Below, piece by piece: positions 52,981-60,879 of a stretch of DNA of 64,000 bases. The notes beneath the pieces are model-generated. The model was given only the letters and a program-made list of their open reading frames with translations, made no database searches and was not told where the DNA came from. A program made the position numbers and the translations under genes. Source of the stretch: Streptomyces rimosus subsp. rimosus. Lineage in GTDB: Bacteria > Actinomycetota > Actinomycetes > Streptomycetales > Streptomycetaceae. Position 1 is the stretch's first letter, and every line of letters starts with the position of its first letter. The DNA is taken from the NCBI RefSeq assembly GCF_000720725.1, contig NZ_JOCQ01000011.1:62001-126000 (forward strand). Reading direction: 5' to 3'.

Positions 52981-54018
52981 GTGACCAGCACCTCTCCCAC
53001 GGCGCTTCCTCCCGCCGTCATGCGGCTGCGCGAACTCGCCCTGAGCGCCGCCTGCGCCGCCGCCGTCCGCGCCGCGGCGAGCCTGGGCGTCGCGGACGCC
53101 CTCGGGGACGAACCCGCGGACGCCGGCACGCTCGCGAAGGCGGTACGGGCCGACGCGGGCGCGCTGGAGCGCCTGCTGCGCGCCCTGGCCTCGTACGGCG
53201 TCTTCACCGAACTCCCGGACGGCCGCTTCGAGCACACCGACGCCTCCCGGCTGCTGCGCGAGGACGCCCCGCGCGGCCTGCGCTACTCGGCGCTGTGGGC
53301 GACCGAGCCCTGGACCTGGGCGCTGTGGCCGAAGCTGGCGGACGCGGTCCGCACCGGGAAGGAAGAGTTCACCGGGCTGTACGGCACCGAGTTCTTCGAC
53401 TGGCTGCACACCGCCGAGGCCCGCGAGTCGGCCCAGGTGTTCGACAAGGCCATGACCCAGTCCAGCGTGCTGTCGGCGCGCGCCATCGCCGACGTGCTCG
53501 ACCTGGACGGCGTCGGCGCCATGGTGGACATCGCCGGGGGACAGGGCATGGTGCTCGCCACCCTGCTGGAGAAGTACCCGGCGCTGCGCGGCACCCTCTT
53601 CGACCTGCCGAAGGTCGTCGCCGACGCCGACCCGCGGCTGCGCGAGGGCGGCACGCTCGCCGGACGGGCCCGGCTGGTGGCCGGTGACTGCCGGGAGTCG
53701 GTGCCGGAGGGCGCCGACCTGTACCTGCTGAAGAACATCCTGGAGTGGGACGACGAGAGCACGGTGCGGACCCTGCGCAACGTCGCCAAGTCGGCCCCCG
53801 CCGGGGCGCGCGTCGTGGTGGTGGAGAACCTGATCGACGGCAGCCCCGAGACCCGGTTCACCACGGCCATGGACCTGATGCTGCTGCTCAACGTCGGCGG
53901 CAAGAAGCACACCAAGGCGGGGCTGAGCGCGCTGGTGGAGCAGGCGGGACTCCAGCTGGAGGACGTCCGCCCGGTCAACTCCTACCTGCACATGTTCGTG
54001 AGCAAGGTCCCCGCGTAG
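52981..54018 (+). CDS. oxyF: C-6 methyltransferase OxyF
   Basis: This SAM-dependent methyltransferase of 345 residues is the OxyF equivalent, which methylates C-6 of pretetramid. The N-terminal part (AVRAAASLGVADALGDEPAD) is a dimerisation domain. The SAM site reads MVDIAGGQGMVLATLLEKYP and the catalytic half follows (NILEWDDESTVRTLRNVAK). GTG 52981 follows AGAAAGG. It shares the O-methyltransferase 2 fold with oxyT but is clearly distinct. A 19-bp-stem terminator separates it from the convergent oxyE. Confidence 0.9.
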   Translation: MTSTSPTALPPAVMRLRELALSAACAAAVRAAASLGVADALGDEPADAGTLAKAVRADAGALERLLRALASYGVFTELPDGRFEHTDASRLLREDAPRGLRYSALWATEPWTWALWPKLADAVRTGKEEFTGLYGTEFFDWLHTAEARESAQVFDKAMTQSSVLSARAIADVLDLDGVGAMVDIAGGQGMVLATLLEKYPALRGTLFDLPKVVADADPRLREGGTLAGRARLVAGDCRESVPEGADLYLLKNILEWDDESTVRTLRNVAKSAPAGARVVVVENLIDGSPETRFTTAMDLMLLLNVGGKKHTKAGLSALVEQAGLQLEDVRPVNSYLHMFVSKVPA

Positions 54019-54028
54019 TCCCTGTTTG

Positions 54029-54075
54029 TACGGCGAGACTCCCGGCCAATTGTTCAGGCCGGGGGTCTCGCCGTA
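54029..54075. terminator. 19-bp bidirectional terminator between oxyF and oxyE
   Basis: Arms 54029-54047 and 54057-54075 pair over 19 bp with a single G-T wobble around a 9-nt loop. It fills the 63-bp gap between two convergent operons. Confidence 0.88.
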
Positions 54076-54081
54076 CGGATG

Positions 54082-55338
54082 TCACACGGTCGCGGGCTCG
54101 CCCTCCTGGAACAGGTCGGACCGGACCCGCAGGGCCTGGTCGCCGTAGGCGATGCGCCGCAGGACGGAGCGGTAGGCCGGGGTGCGCGAGACCAGCATCG
54201 CCGCCTTCGGGCGGACGACCGCGGACACGCGTCCGGTCGACAGCATCATCCGGCTCTGCATCACCTGGACACGGGTCGCCCGCTCGGTCTCCGGACGGCG
54301 CCGCGCCGCCACCGCATCCAGGAAGCGCTCGCTCAGGTCCCGGCGCCGCAGGCCCTCGCACAGCACCGGGTGCGCGGCGACCGCGTCCTGGACGGCGAGG
54401 TTGATGCCCTGGGCACCGATCGGGCTGTGGGTGTGCGCGCTGTCGCCGATGAGCAGCAGACCGTCGCGCGCCCACGTACGGGCGGAGCCGGCGAACACAT
54501 CCAGCAAGGACACGTCCTTGAAGCTGTTCACCTGCCGGTCCACCTCGTCCGCGTACTCGGGCACGGCCGCCCGGATACGCTCCTTGACGTGCGCGAACCC
54601 CCGCTCGGCCAGGGCCTGGTAGCCCTTGTGCGGCAGCGTCCAGCCGAGCTGTACGCAGTCGGGGAAGGACGTGTAGGCCAGCACCGGGTTGCCGCCGGCC
54701 CGGAAGATGCGCACCGTGCGCGTGGCGGGCGCGGTCAGCTTGCACCACAGGACGTCCTGGTCGAACAGCTCGATGCGGTCGTACGGGATGCCGGCCAGCT
54801 TGCGTACCGTCGAATACCGCCCGTCCGCCCCGACGACGCAGTCGGCGCGCACCACGAGCCCGTCCGCCCCGCCGCCGCACACCACACCGCGCACCACGCC
54901 GCCCTCCTCCACCAGCCCGTTGACCTTGGTGCCGGTCAGGCAGGTGAAGCGCGGGTGGGCCCGGCAGCGCTCCAGCAGGTCGGTCAGCAGGTGCTGCTGC
55001 GGCAGGCTGAGCAGGCAGTTGTACGGGCCGGGGAGCCGCCGGTAATCCCCGTTGATCAGGGTTCTGCCGTGCTCCTCCAGCCGGAAACCGTCGTGCTCGT
55101 GACAGCCGCGCTGCCGGGCCCCCGCCAGGACGCCGAGCGCGTCGAGCAGGGCCTGCCCGCCGGGCTGAAGGATCTCGCCCCGGTAGGCGCGGTCCAGTGA
55201 GCGGCTGCGCTCGACCAGCGTCACCCGCGCCCCCGAGCGCAGCATCAGCAGCGCCAGGGTCAGCCCGGCCGGGCCGCCGCCGACGACGCACACATCCGCG
55301 TGCGCGTCGTCGGCCGGCGGCCGGGCGGGGCCGGTCAC
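54082..55338 (-). CDS. oxyE: FAD-dependent hydroxylase OxyE
   Basis: This 418-residue flavoprotein monooxygenase has FAD motif DVCVVGGGPAGLTLALLML, the DG motif CVVGADGRYSTVRKLAG and the GD motif LLIGDSAHTHSPIGAQGIN. It belongs to the same superfamily as OxyL and OxyS but lacks their thioredoxin-like C-terminal domain. In the pathway OxyE assists C-4 hydroxylation. The start GTG 55338 overlaps the oxyD stop as GTGA, so it is translationally coupled. It is the last gene of the leftward oxyA-B-C-D-E operon. Confidence 0.9.
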   Translation of the reverse strand: MTGPARPPADDAHADVCVVGGGPAGLTLALLMLRSGARVTLVERSRSLDRAYRGEILQPGGQALLDALGVLAGARQRGCHEHDGFRLEEHGRTLINGDYRRLPGPYNCLLSLPQQHLLTDLLERCRAHPRFTCLTGTKVNGLVEEGGVVRGVVCGGGADGLVVRADCVVGADGRYSTVRKLAGIPYDRIELFDQDVLWCKLTAPATRTVRIFRAGGNPVLAYTSFPDCVQLGWTLPHKGYQALAERGFAHVKERIRAAVPEYADEVDRQVNSFKDVSLLDVFAGSARTWARDGLLLIGDSAHTHSPIGAQGINLAVQDAVAAHPVLCEGLRRRDLSERFLDAVAARRRPETERATRVQVMQSRMMLSTGRVSAVVRPKAAMLVSRTPAYRSVLRRIAYGDQALRVRSDLFQEGEPATV

Positions 55339-57173
55339 AGCTCCAGGCTGACGCCGTACTCGGCCAGCCAGGTGTTCATCCACAGCACCAGCTCCAGACT
55401 GCCCCGGTCGTACGGCCGGCTGACATCGCCGACCGGCCGCCGCAGCAGATCGCGCGCCCGCCCGAGGTCCAGCAGATCACGGACCGGCGCACCGCTGTCG
55501 GCGAGCAGCGCGGCCAGTTCGTCGCGCAGCAACTGCTCGTAGACCGGGTCCTGCGTGGCGGGGTAGGGCGTTTTGACCCGGGTGACCACGGACTCCGGCA
55601 GCAGGTCGCGCACCGCGGCCCGCAGCAGGCTCTTCTCCCGCCCGTCGAAGGACTTCATGGCCCACGGCACGTTGAAGACGTAGTCGACCAGCCGGTGGTC
55701 GCAGAACGGCACCCGTACCTCCAGACCGGTCGCCATGCTCATCCGGTCCTTGCGGTCCAGCAGGGTCTGCACGAAGCGGGTGAGGTTGAGGTAGGTCACC
55801 CGGCGCAGCTCCGCCTCCCGCGCGTCCTCGCCGGGCAGTACGGGGACCTCCTTGCGGGCCTCCTCGTACCGGTCGCGCTGGTAGCCCGGCAGGTCGAGCT
55901 TGTCCAGCAGCTCGCGGTCGAACAGGCCGCGGCCGCCGAAGTACCGGGCCGAACCGGCGGTCAGCCACGGGAACGTACCGGCGTTGACGGCCGCCTGCCG
56001 GTGGAACCACTGGTAGCCGCCGAAGAGTTCGTCCGCCGCCTCGCCCGACAGGGCCACCGTGCAGTGCTCCCTTACCTGCCGGAAGAACAGGTACAGCGAC
56101 GGCCACATGTCGCCCCAGAAGGCGGGCGGCAGGTCGGTGGCCCCCAGAACGGCGGCGCGCACCGCGGGCGCCGCGAGATCCGCACTGTCCAGCACCACTT
56201 CCGTGTGGTCCGCCGCCACGTGCCGGACCATCTCCCGTACGTACGGCGCGTCCGTGTTGCCCCGTACGGCGTCCGGCTGGAACCGGGTGCCCGCGCCGGA
56301 GAAGTCCACCGAGAACGTACGGACCGGACCGTCGCCCGCCCGCGCCGCCAGCGCCGTCACCGCCGAGGAGTCCAGCCCGCCGGAGAGCAGGGTGCACAGC
56401 GGCACGTCGGAGACGAGCTGCCGGCGCACCGTGTCCGTCAGCAGGTCGCGCACCGTGGCGATGGTGGTCTCCAGGTCGTCGGTGTGCTCCCGCGCCTGGA
56501 GCGTCCAGTACCGCCTGCGGGTGACGCCGGTGCGCCCGACGGTGACCAGCTCGCCCGGCAGCACCTCGTGCATCCCCGAGAAGACGGTCCGGCCGGGCGT
56601 CTTGACCATGTCCAGCACTTCGCACAGGCCCTCGGCCGTCACCCGGCGCCGCAGCGACGGGTGCGCGAGCACGGCCTTCGGCTCGGAGCCGAACAGCACA
56701 CCGGTGGCGGTGGGGTGGTAGTAGAGCGGCTTGACGCCCATCCGGTCGCGGACCAGCAGCAGTTCCTGCCGGGCCTCGTCCCATACGGCGAAGGCGTACA
56801 TCCCGTTGAGCCGGTCCACCAGGCCCCGGCCCCACCGGGTATAGCCGTGCAGCACCACCTCCGTGTCGCAGTGGGTGCGGAAGCGGTGCCCGTGGGACTC
56901 CAGCTCGGCCCGCAGCTCACGGAAGTTGTAGATCTCCCCGCTGAACGTGATGACGTGGCTCGTACCGTCCGGCAGCGTGCTGTGCATCGGCTGCCGCCCG
57001 TGCGCCGGGTCGATGACCGCCAGCCTGCGGTGGCCGAGCGCCGCGTGGCCGCCGGTCCACAGCCCCGCGTCGTCCGGGCCCCGGCAGGCCATGGTGTCCG
57101 TCATGGCCCAGGCCGTCGCCCGCTCCTGCGCCAGATTGCGTTCGAAATCGATCCAGCCGGCGATTCCGCACAT
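55335..57173 (-). CDS. oxyD: Amidotransferase OxyD (asparagine synthetase-like)
   Basis: This 612-residue class II glutamine amidotransferase makes the malonamyl starter that gives tetracyclines their carboxamide. The nucleophile is Cys2 (MCGIAGWIDF), with the glutaminase residues in ITFSGEIYN. The synthetase half carries the PP-loop SGGLDSS (264-270) and SGEAADELFGGYQW. It begins 10 bp after oxyC. An amidotransferase next to a minimal type II PKS is diagnostic for the tetracycline class. The end overlaps oxyE. Confidence 0.95.
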   Translation of the reverse strand: MCGIAGWIDFERNLAQERATAWAMTDTMACRGPDDAGLWTGGHAALGHRRLAVIDPAHGRQPMHSTLPDGTSHVITFSGEIYNFRELRAELESHGHRFRTHCDTEVVLHGYTRWGRGLVDRLNGMYAFAVWDEARQELLLVRDRMGVKPLYYHPTATGVLFGSEPKAVLAHPSLRRRVTAEGLCEVLDMVKTPGRTVFSGMHEVLPGELVTVGRTGVTRRRYWTLQAREHTDDLETTIATVRDLLTDTVRRQLVSDVPLCTLLSGGLDSSAVTALAARAGDGPVRTFSVDFSGAGTRFQPDAVRGNTDAPYVREMVRHVAADHTEVVLDSADLAAPAVRAAVLGATDLPPAFWGDMWPSLYLFFRQVREHCTVALSGEAADELFGGYQWFHRQAAVNAGTFPWLTAGSARYFGGRGLFDRELLDKLDLPGYQRDRYEEARKEVPVLPGEDAREAELRRVTYLNLTRFVQTLLDRKDRMSMATGLEVRVPFCDHRLVDYVFNVPWAMKSFDGREKSLLRAAVRDLLPESVVTRVKTPYPATQDPVYEQLLRDELAALLADSGAPVRDLLDLGRARDLLRRPVGDVSRPYDRGSLELVLWMNTWLAEYGVSLEL

Positions 57174-57183
57174 CGGCCGGTCC

Positions 57184-57471
57184 TCACTTGTCCCGCGCGG
57201 CGCCGCCCGCGGACGGGGACGCGCCGGCGAGCGCCGCGTTGGTCATCTCGATCAGGGCGCGCGGCGTGGTCGCCTGCTCCAGCGCGTCGTCCCCGAGTTG
57301 GACCCCGTAGTCGCGCTCGATGCGTCCCACGGTGTTCAGCAGCGCCAGCGAGTCGTAGCCGAGGGCGTCGAAGGCGACGTTCTCGACGTCTCCTCCCAGG
57401 TCGACCGATTCCTCCTCGCCCGCGCACTCGCGCAGCAGGGTGAGCAGGTCGGAAAGGGTGAGCAGGGTCAT
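57184..57471 (-). CDS. oxyC: Acyl carrier protein OxyC
   Basis: This is the 95-residue carrier of the minimal type II PKS. The phosphopantetheine attachment site is S41 in LGYDSLALLN. The helical arrangement (VGRIERDYGVQLGDDALEQA) and acidic loops are typical. It lies between oxyB (84-bp gap) and oxyD (10-bp gap) in one operon. ATG 57471 precedes TLLTLSDLLTLL, the usual first helix. Confidence 0.95.
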   Translation of the reverse strand: MTLLTLSDLLTLLRECAGEEESVDLGGDVENVAFDALGYDSLALLNTVGRIERDYGVQLGDDALEQATTPRALIEMTNAALAGASPSAGGAARDK

Positions 57472-57555
57472 GACAGTCCTACCTTTCGGGAGGTGAAGAG
57501 AAGGAAGGGAAGCGGCCGCGGGGCCGGGCCGTGAAAGAGGGCGGGGAGCGGCGGC

Positions 57556-58824
57556 TCAGTCCCGGCCGCGCACCACCATCGCGGAGTTGAACCCGCCGTG
57601 ACCGCGGGCCAGAACCAGTGCGTGCCGCAGCCGCGCCGGGCGGGGAGCACCGGTCACCAGGTCCAGCGTGTCCGGGACCTCGCCGCCGTCCACGTGCACC
57701 GTCGGGGGGACGACCTGGTCGCGCAGCGACAGCAGCGCCATCGCCAGGTCCAGGGAGGCGCCGCCGGCCAGCAGGCGCCCCGTCATCGTCTTCGGCGCCG
57801 TCACCGGCACCCCGCGCGGGCCGAACTCGGCCGCCAGCACCCGGGTTTCGACCGCGTCGAGCGCCGGAACGCCCATCGCGTCGGCGAAGACCACGTCCAC
57901 GTCCGCCGGACCGATCCCGGCGTCGTCGAGCGCCAGCCGGAGCGCTCTGCGCAGCCCCGGCTCCCGGCCCGAGCCCGGACGGGGGTCGAAGGTGGCCGCG
58001 TAGCCGGCGATCCGCCCGTAGACCTGCGGGGCACCCCGCTCCTCGGCGGCCCGGGGCTCCTCCAGGACCAGCAGCGCCCCGCCCTCGCCCGGTACATATC
58101 CCGAAGCGTCGGGGGAGAAGGGCAAATACGCGCGGCGCGGGTCGGTCCGGGTGGTCAGCCCGCCGGAGCGGGTCATGCACAGCCAGCCCCACGGGCACAG
58201 CGAACCGTCCACGCCGCCGGTGAGCATCAGCGGCGTACCGTCCCGGATGTGCCGCCGCGCCTTGGCCACCGCGTCCAGCCCGCCGGCCTGCTCGGCCACC
58301 AGCGCGCCGCCGGGGCCCCGCATAGCGTGCCGGATCGAGATCTGACCGGAGTTGACCGGATAGAACCAGGCGAAGGACTGGTACGCGCTGACATGCGCGC
58401 CGCCCCTGCTCCACAGGGCCTCCAGCTCCCGCTGGCCGAAGTCGAAGCCGCCCGCCGACGCGGCGGTGACCACCCCGGCCGCGAAGTCGGGCATCGCCCG
58501 CGGGTCCGCGCCCGCGTCGTCCAGCGCCTCCTCGGCCGCGACCAGCGCGAGCCGGGTCATCAGGTCGGTCTGCGGCAGCAGCCGGTTCGGCAGCCGTGCC
58601 GGGTCGAAGTCCGCGATCTCCCCGGCCAGCGAGGAGGTGTAGCCGGACGGGTCGAACCGGGTGATCCGGCCGATCCCGCTGTCGCCGCGCAGCGTCGCGG
58701 CCCAGAACCGTTCGGTGCCCAGCCCGTTGGGCGCGACCACACCGAGCCCGGTGACCACCGGCCGGAGGTCGCCGCCGGGGCGGCGGGCGCCGGTACCGGG
58801 GGCGGGGGCGAGTTGACCGGTCAC
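57556..58824 (-). CDS. oxyB: Ketosynthase beta / chain length factor OxyB
   Basis: This is a 422-residue KS-beta subunit that sets chain length (decaketide in oxytetracycline). The ketosynthase active-site Cys is replaced by Gln in ALVAEQAGGLDAV, the hallmark of chain length factors. The thiolase fold is otherwise intact (PVVTGLGVVAPNGLGTERFW at the start, GHGGFNSAMV at the end). GTG 58824 overlaps the oxyA stop as GTGA, the usual KS-alpha/KS-beta coupling. The alternative upstream frame lies in oxyA. Confidence 0.95.
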   Translation of the reverse strand: MTGQLAPAPGTGARRPGGDLRPVVTGLGVVAPNGLGTERFWAATLRGDSGIGRITRFDPSGYTSSLAGEIADFDPARLPNRLLPQTDLMTRLALVAAEEALDDAGADPRAMPDFAAGVVTAASAGGFDFGQRELEALWSRGGAHVSAYQSFAWFYPVNSGQISIRHAMRGPGGALVAEQAGGLDAVAKARRHIRDGTPLMLTGGVDGSLCPWGWLCMTRSGGLTTRTDPRRAYLPFSPDASGYVPGEGGALLVLEEPRAAEERGAPQVYGRIAGYAATFDPRPGSGREPGLRRALRLALDDAGIGPADVDVVFADAMGVPALDAVETRVLAAEFGPRGVPVTAPKTMTGRLLAGGASLDLAMALLSLRDQVVPPTVHVDGGEVPDTLDLVTGAPRPARLRHALVLARGHGGFNSAMVVRGRD

Positions 58825-60098
58825 CGCTGCCTCCCCGGCTCGGTGAGCACGATCGCGCTCTGGAAGCCGCCGAACCCGCTGGCCACGGAGACCACGGTGG
58901 ACACCGCCGCCTCCCTGGCGACCAGCGGCACATAGTCCAGGTCGCAGTCGGGATCCGGCTCCCGCAGGTTGGCGGTGGGCGGGATCACCCCGTGCTCGAT
59001 GGTCAGCGCGCTGGCCGCGACCTCCAGCGCGCAGATGGCTCCCAGCGAGTGGCCGATCATCGATTTGATGGAGCTGACCGGGACGGAGTACGCGTGCGGG
59101 CCCAGGGCCCGCTTGAACGCCGCCGTCTCGTGGAGGTCGTTCTGCTTGGTCGCCGACCCGTGGGCGTTGACGTAGTCCACCTCCGACGGGTCGACGCGCG
59201 CGATGTCGAGCGCGCGGCTCACCGCCTCGGCCAGCTCCCGCCCGTCCGAGCGGAGTCCGGTCATGCTGTACGCGTTGCACCGCCCGGCGTACCCGGCGAT
59301 CTCCGCGTACGCGCGGGCCCCCCGCCGCCTGGCGTGCGCGTACTCCTCCAGCACGAAGAACGCCGCCCCCTCGCCCAGCACGAAGCCGTTGCGGGTGCGG
59401 TCGAACGGCCGGGACGCGGTCGCGGGCTCGTCGTTGCGCGGCGTGGTGGCCTTGATCGCGTCGAAGCACGCCACCGTGATGGGGGAGATGGCGGCGTCGG
59501 ACGCCCCGGCCACCATCACGTCGGCCGCGCCGTCGCGGACCAGGTCCGCCGCGTGGGTGAGCACGTCGATGCCCGAGGTGCAGCCCGCCGAGACCACCCC
59601 GGCCGGGCCCTCCGCCTCGGCCAGCCAGGCGATCTCGGCCGCCATCGACGAGGGCACGAAGTAGTCGTAGAGATACGGCACCCCGTGCGCGTCGTCCACC
59701 TGCCACAGCCGGCCCTCGTCGCTGACCACCGCGTACTCGCGGTCCAGGCTCATCGTCATGCCGCAGGCGGTGCCCGCCATGACGCCGGTGCGCAGCGGGT
59801 CCGCCTCGCCCGTCACCCCGCTGTCCGCCAGCGCCTCCTTCGCGGCCACGTACGCGAACTGCATGGTGCGGTCCCAGGCGCGGACCTGCCGCTGGCTCAG
59901 CCCCTCCGCCGCCGGGTCGAAGTCGCACTCGGCCGCCACCTGGGAGCGGAAGGGCGAGGCGTCGAAGGACGAGATCGGGCGGGTGGCGGTGCGGCCCGCG
60001 GTGAGCATCTCCCAGAACGGTTTGGTGCCCACGTCGCCCGGAGCCACCACCCCGATCCCCGTGATGACGACGCGTCGCGCGTCATGGATCTTGGACAC
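58821..60098 (-). CDS. oxyA: Ketosynthase alpha OxyA
   Basis: This is the 425-residue KS-alpha subunit of the minimal PKS. The catalytic nucleophile is C173 in VSAGCTSGID, with His residues in YVNAHGSATKQND and the IGHSLGAICAL region. It condenses malonyl-ACP units on the malonamyl starter. ATG 60098 follows GGAGACTCAG on the minus strand. It is the first gene of the oxyA-E operon, and its SARP-type promoter lies at 60155-60198. Confidence 0.96.
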   Translation of the reverse strand: MSKIHDARRVVITGIGVVAPGDVGTKPFWEMLTAGRTATRPISSFDASPFRSQVAAECDFDPAAEGLSQRQVRAWDRTMQFAYVAAKEALADSGVTGEADPLRTGVMAGTACGMTMSLDREYAVVSDEGRLWQVDDAHGVPYLYDYFVPSSMAAEIAWLAEAEGPAGVVSAGCTSGIDVLTHAADLVRDGAADVMVAGASDAAISPITVACFDAIKATTPRNDEPATASRPFDRTRNGFVLGEGAAFFVLEEYAHARRRGARAYAEIAGYAGRCNAYSMTGLRSDGRELAEAVSRALDIARVDPSEVDYVNAHGSATKQNDLHETAAFKRALGPHAYSVPVSSIKSMIGHSLGAICALEVAASALTIEHGVIPPTANLREPDPDCDLDYVPLVAREAAVSTVVSVASGFGGFQSAIVLTEPGRQR

Positions 60099-60154
60099 TG
60101 AGTCTCCTCTGCCGTCGTCGCGCCACCGGGGGCGGCACGAGCGCGTCGAGGCAC

Positions 60155-60198
60155 AGCGTGACCTTCGGGATTCAAGGCGGTTTGGAGGCGGATTCGAC
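60155..60198 (-). promoter_or_regulatory. Three tandem 11-bp SARP repeats and -10 for oxyA
   Basis: On the minus strand GTCGAATCCGC, CTCCAAACCGC and CTTGAATCCCG are adjacent (60198-60166). The last heptamer TTGAATC is 8 bp before CACGCT (60160-60155). This matches the oxyI and oxyR promoters. Confidence 0.7.
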
Positions 60199-60248
60199 GC
60201 CCGGCAGACGGGAATGCGACGGCCGGGCCGCAGCGCGGCTGCGGCCCC

Positions 60249-60734
60249 TCAGGCGGGCTGCCGTCCGGTCCCGGCCGCGAACTCCGTCGCCGGACGGGCG
60301 TCCAGCTTCTCCCGCAGCCGGCGCAGCACCGCGATCGCGACGCGCAGGTCCTCGACCGGGACGTCCTCGGCCAGATACTCCAGCCACCGCCGCTCCAGGG
60401 GGCGGAGGTCGTCCAGCGCCTGCCGGCCGCGGGCGGTCAGTTCGACCAGCGGGCTGCGCTGGTCCTGCGGGTTGGGCCGGGTCGCCACGATGCCTTCGGC
60501 CTTCAGCCGCTCGACGGTCTGCTGGACCGCCTGCCGCCGCAGCCCCCGCTCGCGGGCCAGGCGGGCGACCGTCGAGGGGCCGCTCAGCAGCAGCCCGGCC
60601 ACCTGCCAGCGCGCCGAGGTCAGCCCCGCGTGGGCGGTGAGGCTGTCGCCTTCGCGGAGCAGTCGGCCGTTGACCGCGAAGACCTCGGCGGTCACCTCGA
60701 TCAGGGCGTCCAGGTCAGGGGCTGAGGAATCCAT
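60249..60734 (-). CDS. MarR family regulator, divergent from otrB
   Basis: This 161-residue winged-HTH regulator has the MarR fold: STVARLARERGLRRQAVQQT as recognition region, then the wing DQRSPLVELTARGRQALDDL. ATG 60734 has no Shine-Dalgarno, but a -10-like TACGCT ends six bases upstream, suggesting a leaderless mRNA. The divergent otrB promoter contains a GACAAG/CTTGTC palindrome overlapping its -35. By analogy with known MarR/exporter pairs, this protein probably represses otrB until a tetracycline binds. I recall an OtrR-like assignment for such a gene in S. rimosus but cannot verify it. Confidence 0.85.
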   Translation of the reverse strand: MDSSAPDLDALIEVTAEVFAVNGRLLREGDSLTAHAGLTSARWQVAGLLLSGPSTVARLARERGLRRQAVQQTVERLKAEGIVATRPNPQDQRSPLVELTARGRQALDDLRPLERRWLEYLAEDVPVEDLRVAIAVLRRLREKLDARPATEFAAGTGRQPA

Positions 60735-60763
60735 GGCCACAGCGTATGTCCTCGCCGGAGAAC

Positions 60764-60801
60764 GACAAGACCTTGTCAAAAGCCGGGGCGGTGATTACGC
60801 T
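60764..60801 (+). promoter_or_regulatory. otrB promoter with MarR-type operator
   Basis: TTGTCA (60773-60778) and TACGCT (60796-60801) are 17 bp apart, a near-consensus promoter for otrB. The palindrome GACAAG-AC-CTTGTC (60764-60777) overlaps this -35. On the other strand TTGTCG and TACGCT, 16 bp apart, face the MarR gene, so one operator could repress both. Confidence 0.7.
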
Positions 60802-60879
60802 CGGCATCCGGCCCAGGTGCCGATGGTGATCAACGTGTGTGTAGGGGGCCGCAACCGCCGGCCTGGAGAGTGAGGAACC

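Noticed and set aside
50782..53991. 1,069-codon minus-strand frame across oxyH-oxyG-oxyF
   Set aside because: Antisense shadow; the plus strand carries complete enzyme motifs and ribosome binding sites.
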